64,000 nucleotides of DNA from Acetobacteraceae bacterium (GCA_024280945.1 JAMXLO010000123.1:40994-104993), one strand, 5' to 3'; shown: positions 26,175 to 35,535, counted from the stretch's first letter. Notes: generated by a model from the sequence alone, not told the origin. Made by a program: numbers and translations.

Positions 26175-27208
26175 AGCCGGTATATCCGTTTCGCCGTATC
26201 GTGGAACAATGCGTGTTTCTCGTCATCGGACGCACCGGCGGCAATGCGCTTGAACGTGTTCCACAGAGGGACCCAGCCGATGCCCATTTTCTCCACCGGA
26301 AAGTTGCTCTCGAACATACACCGCCGCGCCCCGAACAGGTCGATGCAGGTCTCCATGTATGGGCGCCAGGCTGCCGCCAGCTCCTCGGAACTTATAGGTC
26401 GCTGCGCCGCCTTGTAGTCGTACAGCGCGGCCCGCATCATCATTCCGCCCAGTTTCATGGTGACGTTGGCACACTTCGCCAATTCGGTGATGGACGCCTT
26501 CCAGGCAGCGTATACCTCGTCGCGCCTGCCGGCATAGGGTCCGTAACCCAGCACCCCGCCCACGTGCCCGACGATGATATTCGAGGACGGGTGAGAGCGT
26601 GCCAGGTCGATTACATCCTCCAGTTGTGTAAAGAACACCCATGCATCCAGCGACAGGCCGAGCGCCGACAACCGCGCCAGTCCAGCACGGAAGTCGGGGC
26701 GCCGATAGATATCAGGGCCTGGGGCACCATTGCCGATGATTGGATCGGCGTCCCAGTTGCCGGAATGCCGGACGCCGCGGAACCGCCCGCCCGCTGCACG
26801 AATGTGCGCCTCCAGTACGGGTTCGACCCGGTCGCCCAGCGTCAGGTCGGCGAACCCAACGATCCCGGCGGCAACCCTGGTGCGCCCGTAGCTGCCGCTG
26901 TCGCTCATGGCGGCGATGCCGGCGACGAACTCCGTCTCCCCGATAGGACGCCATTCCTCTGGCCCATCGGCGCGGTACATCGCATGGCATTGCAGGAACA
27001 CAGTTGCGGTGACGTAGTGGCCCCGGCCGAGGTCGTTGAGCAGCTCGTGCAACAAGTATCGATGATCGGGACGCTGCCAAAGGTGATGGTGGGTATCAAT
27101 AATTGGCAGGTCCGGTTCGATGACAACTTCCTCGACCGCCCTCGCCAACCACGCCTCATCCGGCGGATATATGTGGCCGAACCGGGTGGACTGGCTGGGA
27201 ACTGCCAT
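26171..27208 (-). CDS. Amidohydrolase 2 family hydrolase (PDC-lactonase-like)
   Basis: A 345-residue TIM-barrel metal hydrolase of the amidohydrolase-2 group, which includes 2-pyrone-4,6-dicarboxylate lactonase and other lactonases and decarboxylases. The metal motif PIIDTHHHLWQRPDHRY is near the N-terminus. FRGVRHSGNWD, LSLDAWVFFTQLEDVIDLAR and NIIVGHVGG (metal His) follow, then MFESNFPVEK (catalytic Asp position reads Glu-Ser-Asn). The start at 27208 follows TTGGAGGCGTCT; an in-frame TTG at 27220 has no such support. It overlaps the downstream methyltransferase by four bases. The pair is convergent with livKHMGF. Confidence 0.85.
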   Translation of the reverse strand: MAVPSQSTRFGHIYPPDEAWLARAVEEVVIEPDLPIIDTHHHLWQRPDHRYLLHELLNDLGRGHYVTATVFLQCHAMYRADGPEEWRPIGETEFVAGIAAMSDSGSYGRTRVAAGIVGFADLTLGDRVEPVLEAHIRAAGGRFRGVRHSGNWDADPIIGNGAPGPDIYRRPDFRAGLARLSALGLSLDAWVFFTQLEDVIDLARSHPSSNIIVGHVGGVLGYGPYAGRRDEVYAAWKASITELAKCANVTMKLGGMMMRAALYDYKAAQRPISSEELAAAWRPYMETCIDLFGARRCMFESNFPVEKMGIGWVPLWNTFKRIAAGASDDEKHALFHDTAKRIYRL

Positions 27209-27325
27209 AGACGCCTCCAATTACTGCATCGCCCCCTGTAGCACGGCGGGGGGACGGCAGCGACCGCGCTCGATATTTCGTTGCGCCTCGCGAGCTTTCC
27301 GTTCCATCTCACGGCGAATTGGGGT

Positions 27326-29950
27326 ATGCCTCACGGCGCGATAGCGGTGTCTCCGGGGCGTCCGCTTCCGCGATTGGAGGCTTTGATCGACCAGAGCAGT
27401 CACACCCGGGATGATAGGCGCGCCAAGGTGCCCGCCCAGAGGCCTGCCTTTCGCCAGGCAAGCCGGGTGACGATCGTTCTTGCTGCGGCGATTCTCATTG
27501 CGCTGGCGTGGATTGGCGCCCGCGACGCGATTCGCGCACATCGTGCCGAGGCCCTCGCCCGCGTGCAGGCCGAGGTCCAGGAAAGAGCCTTTGCTTTCGA
27601 AGAGGAATTGCACCGCGAACTGTTGTCGTTGGATCAAACACTTCGGATCCTTGAGTACGAGTGGCAGCGCGAACCCGATAACTTCGATCTGGCGGAACGC
27701 GCCAAGCAGGCGGTGGTGATTTCGGACGTGTCGCTGCAGATCTTCATCGCCAGCGCGCAAGGTCGCGTGCGCACCAGCACCAGACCTGCCATCCTCGGTA
27801 CCGATGTCAGCAACCGCGACTACTTCCGCTATGAGGCATCGTTGCCGGCGGATGACGGCAGGATGTTCGTCGGCGAACTGACCCAAGGTCAGGTCACGCG
27901 ACTATGGCAGCTCAATCTGGTTCGCCGCCTCGACCTGCCCGATGGCCGTTTCTCCGGCATAATCGCTGCATCGTACGACACCAACTCGTTCGCTCGATTT
28001 TACCGTGGGGTGAATGTCGGCTCCAGCGATCTGATCGCCGTCGTCAGCATGCGGGATGGCAACGCATGGACGATGGCCGGGCCTGGACAGGCACCGTCGG
28101 TGATCAACATTGGCAGCAGCCCCATCTTCGGCAGGATGCATGAGCTGGTCGAAGGCAACTGGGCGGGCGTGTCGCCATTGGATGCGGTCGATCGGATCTA
28201 CGCGTTCGCGACTGTGCCGGACTACGGGCTGACCGTCGCTCTCGGCACCGACCGCAACGCGGCGATGGCTGACGCAGCGTCGTGGGAACGGACGGCGCTG
28301 GTGTTCACCAGCGGCATCACCGGCCTGATCGTTCTGCTCGCGTTTGTGCTGCTGCGCGCGCAGATCGCTGCCCAGCGCCGGAACGAGGAACTGGCGCGCG
28401 AAAGGGCAATCCTGGAGGCCACGCTCACGGGCATGAGCGATGGCATCATGATGGTCGACAGCGGACTTCGGCTGATGGCGTGGAATCCACGCTTCCCGGA
28501 ATTCACCGGCGTTCCGCGGGAGATCCTGCGTGTCGGCCTTCCCATGGAGGACATTCTGCGCGGCCAGGTTGCCGCTGGGGAATTCGGCCCGGTCGACGTC
28601 GAGGCGGAGGTCGCGCGACGGATGGCGTTGCTGAATTCCGGGAACTCGATGGGCACCATCGAGCGGCCGCGGCCCAGCGGACGTCAGCTGGAAATCAGGC
28701 GTAATCCGCTGCCCGGCGGCGGCTTCGTCACACTGTATACCGACGTAACGGCGCGTCGGCAGACCGAAGAACGGCTCCGTCAGGCGCAGACCATGGCCGC
28801 GGTCGGCCGACTGACAGCGGGTGTGGCACACGATTTCAACAATCTCCTCGCTGCGATTGGGGGCAACGCCGAGATTGTGCATGAACAGTTGCGCGGTCAT
28901 CCGGATCATGCGCAACGATTGGCCGTCATTCTGCAGGCGGCCAGCCGAGGGAGCGAACTGGTGCGGCGGCTGCTGGCGTTCTCCCGCAGGCAGCCACTCA
29001 CGCCTGCCCTGGTGGATCTGAACAAGGTGCTTCAGGGCATGGGTGGGCTGCTGCGAGCCACGCTCGGCCGCAAGGTCAGGGTGGAGACGAAGCTCGACGC
29101 GAACCTTTGGCCGGCGTTGATCGATCCGGTGCAGATCGAGCACGTGATCCTCAATCTCGCGATCAACGCGCGTGATGCGATGCCGGATGGCGGCACGATG
29201 ACCATCTCGACCGCCAACACCACCTTGGGCCACCACGGTGCCGTGGTCGATCTGCCGCCCGGTGACTATGTCGCATTCTCGGTCACCGATACCGGTACTG
29301 GCATGACCGAGGAGGTGCAGCGCAACGCTTTCGAGCCGTTCTTCACCACCAAGCCGCCCGGACAAGGTTCCGGGCTTGGGCTCTCGCAGGTTTATGGTGT
29401 CGCCAGCCAGTCCGGCGGCAGCGTGCAGATTGACAGCGCTGTAGGACAAGGAACGACGGTCAGCGTGCTGTTTCCGCGTGCCGCCCCGGAAGCAGATCCT
29501 GATGCCATATCCGGCCTCGAACGTGCAGCGCAGGCCGAGCGTCGACCAGAGGATATGGTGAGGCAGCGTACGGTCCTGGTCGTCGATGACGAAGCCGATT
29601 ACCGCGACACGATCGAAGCCCTGTTGGCAGGCGGCGGTTTCGCGTCGGTCATGGCGGAGAATGCGCAAGCGGCGCTGCGTCTGATCGATGGCGGCCTAGA
29701 CTTTCACCTGCTGCTGGTGGACGTCGCGATGCCAGACATGAATGGCGTCGAGCTGACCCGCAAGGTGAGGGAGAGCCGGCCTTCGGTGCCGGTGGTCTTC
29801 CTGGCTGGCGACGACGAGTGGATCAGCGGCGAACGCTGGGTGCTGATGAAGCCATTCCTCACCCGCACGCTGATTGATACCGTGCGTGCCGCGCTCGGTC
29901 TGGCCCAGGAAAAGGATGCGGTCCGACAGAACCGGCCACAGACGGTGTAA
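27326..29950 (+). CDS. Hybrid sensor histidine kinase with C-terminal receiver
   Basis: A protein of about 874 residues. A membrane helix at about residues 47-63 and a second near 322-345 flank a periplasmic double-Cache-like sensor (ATVPDYGLTVALGTDRN precedes the second helix). A PAS domain (ILEATLTGMSDGIMMVDSG) follows, then HisKA with the phospho-His in TAGVAHDFNNLLAAI (about residue 502). The ATPase has NLAINARDAM, DTGTGM, FEPFFTTK and GQGSGLGLSQVYG, and the receiver has phospho-Asp in LLLVDVAMPDMNG. The receiver's usual Thr/Ser appears replaced by Ala (VVFLAGDD). The TAA is followed with no gap by dppB, so sensing and transport are linked. The start is uncertain (TTG at 27281 is also open). 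Confidence 0.88.
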   Translation: MPHGAIAVSPGRPLPRLEALIDQSSHTRDDRRAKVPAQRPAFRQASRVTIVLAAAILIALAWIGARDAIRAHRAEALARVQAEVQERAFAFEEELHRELLSLDQTLRILEYEWQREPDNFDLAERAKQAVVISDVSLQIFIASAQGRVRTSTRPAILGTDVSNRDYFRYEASLPADDGRMFVGELTQGQVTRLWQLNLVRRLDLPDGRFSGIIAASYDTNSFARFYRGVNVGSSDLIAVVSMRDGNAWTMAGPGQAPSVINIGSSPIFGRMHELVEGNWAGVSPLDAVDRIYAFATVPDYGLTVALGTDRNAAMADAASWERTALVFTSGITGLIVLLAFVLLRAQIAAQRRNEELARERAILEATLTGMSDGIMMVDSGLRLMAWNPRFPEFTGVPREILRVGLPMEDILRGQVAAGEFGPVDVEAEVARRMALLNSGNSMGTIERPRPSGRQLEIRRNPLPGGGFVTLYTDVTARRQTEERLRQAQTMAAVGRLTAGVAHDFNNLLAAIGGNAEIVHEQLRGHPDHAQRLAVILQAASRGSELVRRLLAFSRRQPLTPALVDLNKVLQGMGGLLRATLGRKVRVETKLDANLWPALIDPVQIEHVILNLAINARDAMPDGGTMTISTANTTLGHHGAVVDLPPGDYVAFSVTDTGTGMTEEVQRNAFEPFFTTKPPGQGSGLGLSQVYGVASQSGGSVQIDSAVGQGTTVSVLFPRAAPEADPDAISGLERAAQAERRPEDMVRQRTVLVVDDEADYRDTIEALLAGGGFASVMAENAQAALRLIDGGLDFHLLLVDVAMPDMNGVELTRKVRESRPSVPVVFLAGDDEWISGERWVLMKPFLTRTLIDTVRAALGLAQEKDAVRQNRPQTV

Positions 29951-30955
29951 GTGACACGCTACGTCGCGTCGCGACTGATTCAGCTGATATTCGTGCTGAT
30001 CGGGGTCAGCGTCGTGGTGTTTGTCACCATGCACCTGCTGCCGGGCGACGTGGCGCAATTGCTGCTGGGAGAGCATGCGACCAGCGAGCAACTGCAGCGG
30101 TTGCGTGAGCAGCTTGGCCTGGACCAGCCGGTCTGGGTGCAATACGGGCGCTTCATGCAAGCGGCGTTGCATGGCGATCTGGGCATCTCGGTCCAGACCA
30201 ATCATCCAGCATTGAATGACGTGCTCACCGCATTCCCGGTGACCCTGCAGCTCGCCCTGGCATCCCTGCTGTTGGCCAGTGTCACCGGCATCCCGATCGG
30301 TGTGCTGTCCGCCGTTCGGCGCGGCTCGCGTCTTGATGCAGTGGTGATGACGCTGACCCTGTTCGGCGTGTCAATGCCAATCTTCTGGCTGGGCCTGATG
30401 CTGCTGTTGCTGTTTGCCGCTGGTCTTGATTGGCTGCCGGTGGGCGGGTTGATGCCGGTCGGGCTCGATCCACCGCGCATCACCGGCATGAGCGTGATCG
30501 ACAGCCTGTTGTCCGTGAACCCCAGCATGATGCTTGCCAGCCTCCGCCACATGGTGTTGCCGGCGGTGACTCTGGCGAGCGTGCCGGTGGCGCTGATAGC
30601 GAGGATCACGCGTGCCGAAGTGCTGTCCGCCGCGACCGCCGACCATGTTCGCACCGCGCGGGCGAAGGGCGTTGCGGAATCCCGGGTGATCCTGCGCCAC
30701 GTGCTGCGCAACGCGGCGATCCCGATCGTGACGGTCATCGGTCTGCAGGCTGGCCTCTTGCTATCGGGTGCGGTGTTGACCGAGACAATCTACTCGCTTC
30801 CCGGCCTAGGTCGGCTGATGGTCGACTCGATTCTGTCGCGGGACTACCCCGTGGTGCAGGCAGGCGCGTTGTTCATCGCGCTGGTGTTCGTGGTGGTCAA
30901 CCTCGCAGTCGACATCCTGTATGCCGCGCTGGATCCGCGGATCAGCCGCGCGTGA
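29951..30955 (+). CDS. dppB: Dipeptide/oligopeptide-type ABC transporter permease DppB
   Basis: A 334-residue permease. The N-terminal YVASRLIQLIFVLIGVSVVV and the loop RLREQLGLDQPVWVQYGRFM are typical of DppB/OppB. The coupling motif TARAKGVAESRVILRHVLRN and the ending LAVDILYAALDPRIS complete the family pattern. Six membrane spans are visible. GTG at 29951 directly follows the kinase stop, and its stop overlaps the dppC start (GTGA). No DppD or DppF ATPase gene lies anywhere in the window. Confidence 0.93.
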   Translation: MTRYVASRLIQLIFVLIGVSVVVFVTMHLLPGDVAQLLLGEHATSEQLQRLREQLGLDQPVWVQYGRFMQAALHGDLGISVQTNHPALNDVLTAFPVTLQLALASLLLASVTGIPIGVLSAVRRGSRLDAVVMTLTLFGVSMPIFWLGLMLLLLFAAGLDWLPVGGLMPVGLDPPRITGMSVIDSLLSVNPSMMLASLRHMVLPAVTLASVPVALIARITRAEVLSAATADHVRTARAKGVAESRVILRHVLRNAAIPIVTVIGLQAGLLLSGAVLTETIYSLPGLGRLMVDSILSRDYPVVQAGALFIALVFVVVNLAVDILYAALDPRISRA

Positions 30956-31794
30956 ATCCGACACCCGGGATTCTTGATCGCGCGCTGCGGCGGACCGGGG
31001 CAAAGTTCGGCCTGGCGATTGCCATGGTTTTCCTGCTGATCACCTTGTTTGCGCCACTGCTGGCGCCGTCCGATCCCTACGAGCAGGACCTCTCCAGTGC
31101 ATTGTCGCCGCCATCGATGCAGCACTGGTTCGGTGCGGATCAGTACGGCCGCGATACGCTGAGCCGGATCCTCTACGGCACGCGCACTGCCCTGCTGGCG
31201 ATCGTCGTCGCCGACGGGCTTGCGCTGGTGCTTGGCGGCACGCTCGGGTTGGTGGCCGGCTACCTTGGCGGCAAGGTGGACTCGCTGATCATGCGACTGG
31301 TCGATGTGCTGCTGGCCTTTCCCTACCTGCTGCTGGCGCTGATCATCGTCGCGGTGCTGGGTCCGAGCCTGACCAACTCGGTGATCGCGATCGGGATCAT
31401 CTATACGCCGCAATACGCACGCCTGATGCGCGGCCAGGTCTTGAGCGTGCAGGCCGCGGATTTCGTCGTCGCGGCACAGGCGATCGGTGCACGCCGCACG
31501 CGGGTGATGCTGCGGCACGTGCTGCCGAACAGCTTCACCCCCGTCCTGGTGCTGGCGACGCTGCAGTCGGGCGCCGTGGTGGTGGAAACCGCTGGTTTGT
31601 CCTTTCTTGGGTTGGGCGCCCAGCCACCATCACCCGACTGGGGCGCCCTGCTTGCGGACGGCCATGCCTATTTTCTCACCGCCTGGTGGATCGCCACCTT
31701 CCCTGGCCTGGCGATCTTTCTTGTGGTGGTGGGCTTCAACCTGCTCGGCGACGCTCTACGTGACGAGTACGATCCGCGGCTCAGAGTGCGATAG
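30952..31794 (+). CDS. dppC: Dipeptide/oligopeptide-type ABC transporter permease DppC
   Basis: A 280-residue permease starting at GTG 30952-30954, inside the dppB stop. Family features are APLLAPSDPYEQDLSSAL, the motif HWFGADQYGRDTLSRILYGT, the coupling loop AAQAIGARRTRVMLRHVLPN, and ETAGLSFLGLGAQPPSPDWG. The final LLGDALRDEYDPRLR is the standard DppC ending. A longer open frame extends upstream but only duplicates dppB in another reading frame, so the GTG is taken. It is followed convergently, eight bases later, by an SBP gene. Confidence 0.93.
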   Translation: MNPTPGILDRALRRTGAKFGLAIAMVFLLITLFAPLLAPSDPYEQDLSSALSPPSMQHWFGADQYGRDTLSRILYGTRTALLAIVVADGLALVLGGTLGLVAGYLGGKVDSLIMRLVDVLLAFPYLLLALIIVAVLGPSLTNSVIAIGIIYTPQYARLMRGQVLSVQAADFVVAAQAIGARRTRVMLRHVLPNSFTPVLVLATLQSGAVVVETAGLSFLGLGAQPPSPDWGALLADGHAYFLTAWWIATFPGLAIFLVVVGFNLLGDALRDEYDPRLRVR

Positions 31795-31802
31795 CGCCGC
31801 CA

Positions 31803-33356
31803 TCACTTCTCGACTGACACTTGGTCCATGTCGAAGAACATCTGCGTCGGGTTGAGCCCGAATCCCCTTACTTCCCTCCGTGCCGCGCGCACCTGAAGCA
31901 CCGAGTTCACGAACACCCACGGCGCATCGTCCATGATCTGCCGCTGCAACGTCTTGTACATCGCCACCCGCTTGGCGTGGTCAGGCTCTCGGGCGGCCTG
32001 GTCCATCAGCTTGTCGACCTCGGGGTTCTTGTAGTGCGAGGTATCACCCACCGGCATCTGGCTCGAGTTGAACAGCGCATTCAGGAAGTTATCCGGATCG
32101 CCGTTGTCGCCGCTGAACCCTGTGATGAACAGCCCCTGATACTTGCCCGAGCGCACCGTTGCGAGGAACGCGCCAATGTCCAGCTTGCGCACGTCTGTGG
32201 CGATGCCGACCTTCTGTAGGTAGCCCTGCAGTGCCACGGCGAGATCCGGGCCGGCCGGGTTGTAGCCGCGTGGCGTGCTGTAGGCGAGCATCTCCACCTT
32301 TAGGCCAGGCTTCACGCCGGCCGCGGCCAGCAGCTCCTTCGCTTTGGCAGGATCATACGGATATCCTGTCATCGTCTTGTCGAAGCCCCACTGCGCTTCC
32401 GGCAGCGGCGAGACCATGGTGGTGGCCAATCCACTGTAGAGCGCCTTGTTGATGGCGTCCTTGTCTACCGCATAGTTCAGCGCCTGCCTGACGCGCTTGT
32501 CGGTGAATGGCGGCACGTCGTTCGGGATCGCCAAACCATTCACCGCCAGGCCTGGCTGCGTCAGCAGAACCAGGTTCTGGTCCGCGCGGATCGATGGGAT
32601 CACCGGCGTCGCCACATCACCCATGATCTGCACGTCACCGCGCTTCAATGCCAGCAATGCCGCCTGCGCATCCGGATATTCCTTGAACACCAGGTGATCG
32701 ACCTTCGGCTTGCCTCTCCAGTAGTCGGGGTTCGCATCGAGCGCGACCAGATCGCGCTCGCGCCACTCGCGGAAGATGAACGGCCCAGTGCCGACGGGGT
32801 GGTTGCGGAATTCCTTGCCATACTTGGCTGCAGCCGTCGGGCTGACAACACCATTCCAAACCATCGCCAGGCTGGCCAGCAGCGCAGCCGATGGCTCCTT
32901 CATCTTGATTTCGACGGTGCTGTCATCGACCGCGCGGTAAGACGCCACCGAACCGTAGGTAAAATCGATATAACTCTGTACCGGCCCTGTATTATAAATG
33001 TAATTGGGATCGCTCTTGTTCAGCTGCCGGTCGAGCGTGGCGATCAGCGCCTGCGCGTTGAGGGCTGTGCCGTCGTGATACTTGACCCCTTTGCGCAGGT
33101 GAAAGGTATAGGCCAGTCCGTCAGGCGAGACCTCCCAGCGTTCCGCGAGACCTGGTTCAACTTCGACGGTACCGGACTTGTACCGGATCAGTCCGTCGTA
33201 GATGGTCGCCATGACGAAGCCCGAGGTGTTGTTGAGCACCGCTTCGGGATCTAGGCCAGTGGGATCGGCAGCCATCGTGACAACGAGCGTCGTGTCGGCC
33301 CGCGCTGTGCCCAAAGCAAGCAGCGCGGTGAAGGCAAATGCGCAGATGCGCCGCAT
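31803..33356 (-). CDS. SBP family 5 substrate-binding protein (dpp-linked, first)
   Basis: A 517-residue periplasmic binding protein with a Sec signal (MRRICAFAFTALLALGTARA). Family-5 hallmarks are MAADPTGLDPEAVLNNTSG, LAERWEVSPDGLAYTFHLRK, GVKYHDGTALNAQALIATLD and PVGTGPFIFREWRERD. It is convergent with dppC and lies 12 bases downstream of a second SBP gene on the same strand, so both probably feed the DppBC permease with different ligands. GAGGAGGCCACCC precedes the ATG. The ligand cannot be deduced. Confidence 0.92.
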   Translation of the reverse strand: MRRICAFAFTALLALGTARADTTLVVTMAADPTGLDPEAVLNNTSGFVMATIYDGLIRYKSGTVEVEPGLAERWEVSPDGLAYTFHLRKGVKYHDGTALNAQALIATLDRQLNKSDPNYIYNTGPVQSYIDFTYGSVASYRAVDDSTVEIKMKEPSAALLASLAMVWNGVVSPTAAAKYGKEFRNHPVGTGPFIFREWRERDLVALDANPDYWRGKPKVDHLVFKEYPDAQAALLALKRGDVQIMGDVATPVIPSIRADQNLVLLTQPGLAVNGLAIPNDVPPFTDKRVRQALNYAVDKDAINKALYSGLATTMVSPLPEAQWGFDKTMTGYPYDPAKAKELLAAAGVKPGLKVEMLAYSTPRGYNPAGPDLAVALQGYLQKVGIATDVRKLDIGAFLATVRSGKYQGLFITGFSGDNGDPDNFLNALFNSSQMPVGDTSHYKNPEVDKLMDQAAREPDHAKRVAMYKTLQRQIMDDAPWVFVNSVLQVRAARREVRGFGLNPTQMFFDMDQVSVEK

Positions 33357-33368
33357 GGGTGGCCTCCT

Positions 33369-34886
33369 CTACTTCGGCCGCATATCCTGCAACCGCAGCA
33401 GGCCGTCCGCCAGGAGGGTGAAGCCGGTGATCCGGTTAGACAGCCCAACGATATTGCGCGGCGTCCACAGATAGATGATTGGCAGGTCCTTGCTGACCTG
33501 CTGCCAGACACCCTCATAGGCAGCGCGTCGTTCACTCAGCGTATCCGTGGCACGCGCACGATCGAGCAGTTCATCGACGCTTGGGTTGGAATAGCCGGCG
33601 CGGTTGAGGGGACCGCCGGTGTGCAGGAAGCTCCACGCATTGCTGTCGGTGTCCAGCAGCCCCGACCAGCCGCCAAGGGTCATCACGTAGTCGCCGCGCT
33701 GGACCGTCGCAATAGCCGTGCCGAACTCCATTGCATTGACCTGCACCGCGAACCCGGCCTCGGCTGCCATGGACTGGATCACTTCGCCGACCTGCACGTC
33801 CTGCGGTCTGTTGTAGACGATCAGTGGCACCGGCACCGGCATTGCGACGCCAGCCTCCTTCAGCAACGCACGCGCTCTGGCGACGTCGCGCCGGGGCGGC
33901 GCCACTTCCTCCACATAGAGCGGACTCAGCGGCGACGTGGCCTGCGCGTTCGGCTGATACGTGCCGGCATAGACGACCTGGCTCAGCGCATCACGATCCA
34001 GCGACAGTTCGAATGCATGACGCACGCGGGAATCGCGTCCCATCGGTGTCTCGGCTTTAGGAGCGTTGCCGATATTGATGGTCAGTGCCCCGTAGCCGAG
34101 GCTCGGCACCGAAACCAGGTTGAGCTTCGTGTCTCGCCTGACTGTCTCTGCATCCAAAGGGGCGATCTCGGTGAGTTCGAGCGAGCCAGCCTGCAGATTG
34201 GCCAACCGGACGCTGCTGTCGGGAATAATGCGATAGGTGATGCGATCATAGTGGATGCGGCTCGCGTCCCAGTATCCCGGGAACCGCTCCAGCGTGACAT
34301 GGTCCTGTGCCACACGTTCCACGAAACGGAACGGACCAGTGCACACCGGATGCAGTCCGAAATCCTTGCCGGCGCTTTCGGCGGCCTTCGGCGGGAGAAT
34401 CATGCCGGCGCGGTCGGTCAGAATTGCAACGAACGGTGAGAACGCTTCGCGCATCACGACGCGTGCGGTCAGCGGATCAACCACCTCGACATGATCCATT
34501 GCGCCGATTTCGCTGCGGCGAAAACTGCCGGACGCATTGAGAAACCTTTCCAACGTGTACTTTACTGCTGCTGCGTCGAACGGCTCGCCGTTCTGGAACT
34601 GCACGTTCGGCCGGAGCCGGATCAACAGGGTCCTGCGGTCGGTCCACTGATAACCGGTTGCCAGGACAGGTACGATGTTCAGCTTCGCGTCGAAGTCAAA
34701 CAGCTTGTCGCACAAGGCGGTCATCACGACTGTACCGACGTAAGTGCGCGAAAATGTCGGATCAAGCAGGTCGGGATCGTCACGGATGCCGATGCGCAGC
34801 GCTTCCCCTTGCTGAGCGGCCGCCGAGTGAACAGGCGCGGTGGATATGGCGATCAGCAAGGGGGCGATCAGCAAGGAAAGGCGCAT
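33369..34886 (-). CDS. SBP family 5 substrate-binding protein (dpp-linked, second)
   Basis: A 505-residue periplasmic binding protein with a signal peptide (LIAPLLIAISTAPVHSAAA). It carries LRIGIRDDPDLLDPTFSRTY, RTLLIRLRPNVQFQNGEPFD and PVCTGPFRFVERVAQDHVTL, the family-5 pattern. It is only distantly similar to its neighbour at 31803-33356, so this is not a recent duplication. As the promoter-proximal gene of the two, it starts after AAAGGACAGCA. The 184-base region upstream separates it from the divergent mucR gene. Confidence 0.92.
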   Translation of the reverse strand: MRLSLLIAPLLIAISTAPVHSAAAQQGEALRIGIRDDPDLLDPTFSRTYVGTVVMTALCDKLFDFDAKLNIVPVLATGYQWTDRRTLLIRLRPNVQFQNGEPFDAAAVKYTLERFLNASGSFRRSEIGAMDHVEVVDPLTARVVMREAFSPFVAILTDRAGMILPPKAAESAGKDFGLHPVCTGPFRFVERVAQDHVTLERFPGYWDASRIHYDRITYRIIPDSSVRLANLQAGSLELTEIAPLDAETVRRDTKLNLVSVPSLGYGALTINIGNAPKAETPMGRDSRVRHAFELSLDRDALSQVVYAGTYQPNAQATSPLSPLYVEEVAPPRRDVARARALLKEAGVAMPVPVPLIVYNRPQDVQVGEVIQSMAAEAGFAVQVNAMEFGTAIATVQRGDYVMTLGGWSGLLDTDSNAWSFLHTGGPLNRAGYSNPSVDELLDRARATDTLSERRAAYEGVWQQVSKDLPIIYLWTPRNIVGLSNRITGFTLLADGLLRLQDMRPK

Positions 34887-35070
34887 TGCTGTCCTTTGGT
34901 GTGACTGCCGCAGAGCAGATTGACGCAGATCACGTTCGTCCGGGCAAGAAAGGATGCACGTTGCATGCAGTTGTGCACCTAGTCGGCTAGGTCGAATAGA
35001 CTAGAACACAAACGGTAAGTGTGGCAATATTCGCACAGTGAAGATCGAATCATAAACAGAGGCGGTAACA

Positions 35071-35535
35071 ATGGCTGAAACTGAGGCATCGGACTCCGTC
35101 TTGCACCTGACGGCGCAAATCGTCGCTGCGCACGTCGAACATAATACCGTCCAGCCCGATGCGCTCCCAAGTCTCATCCAAAAGGTCTACCAGACACTGC
35201 GCGATGTTGGACTGGCGGCGCCAGAAGCCGCCAAGCCGACTCCGGCTGTTCCGATCAAGCAGTCTGTCAGGCCCGACTTCATCATTTGCCTCGAGGACGG
35301 CAAGAAGCTGAAGATGCTGAAGCGGCATCTGACGACTGCATACAAGATGACGCCGGCGCAATATCGGGCGCGCTGGGGGTTGCCGGCGGATTACCCGATG
35401 GTCGCGCCGAACTATGCCAAGGTGCGTTCGTCTTTGGCGAAGCAGATAGGTTTGGGCCACAAGCCGGCGGGGCCGTCGCCGAAGCGGCGAGGAACCAACC
35501 AAGGCGGGCGTGGACGACGAGGCCGCTCCGCCTGA
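35071..35535 (+). CDS. MucR/Ros-family transcriptional regulator
   Basis: A 154-residue regulator of the MucR/Ros family, the alphaproteobacterial H-NS-like proteins that bind AT-rich DNA. The N-terminal part (LTAQIVAAHVEHNTVQPDAL, LIQKVYQTL) is the oligomerisation region. DFIICLEDGKKLKMLKRHL is the zinc-finger-like core and TPAQYRARWGLPADYPMVAP is the DNA-binding end. Ros uses Cys-Cys-His-His for zinc. Here the second Cys is Asp, as in MucR, and the last His position reads TTAY, so zinc coordination may be lost. The C-terminus is very basic (KRRGTNQGGRGRRGRSA). GAGGCGGTAACA precedes the ATG. Confidence 0.93.
   Translation: MAETEASDSVLHLTAQIVAAHVEHNTVQPDALPSLIQKVYQTLRDVGLAAPEAAKPTPAVPIKQSVRPDFIICLEDGKKLKMLKRHLTTAYKMTPAQYRARWGLPADYPMVAPNYAKVRSSLAKQIGLGHKPAGPSPKRRGTNQGGRGRRGRSA

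Noticed and set aside
27902..29668. Minus-strand frame of 588 codons opposite the histidine kinase
   Set aside because: Antisense artefact; every kinase motif is intact on the plus strand.
30430..30951. Upstream extension of the dppC frame
   Set aside because: It overlaps dppB in another frame with no similarity to permeases; the GTG at 30952 in the dppB stop gives a normal DppC.
34978..34991. CCTAG-TCGG-CTAGG repeat upstream of mucR as a MucR site
   Set aside because: Short arms, and MucR binding is guided by AT-rich T-A steps rather than a fixed palindrome; no firm support.
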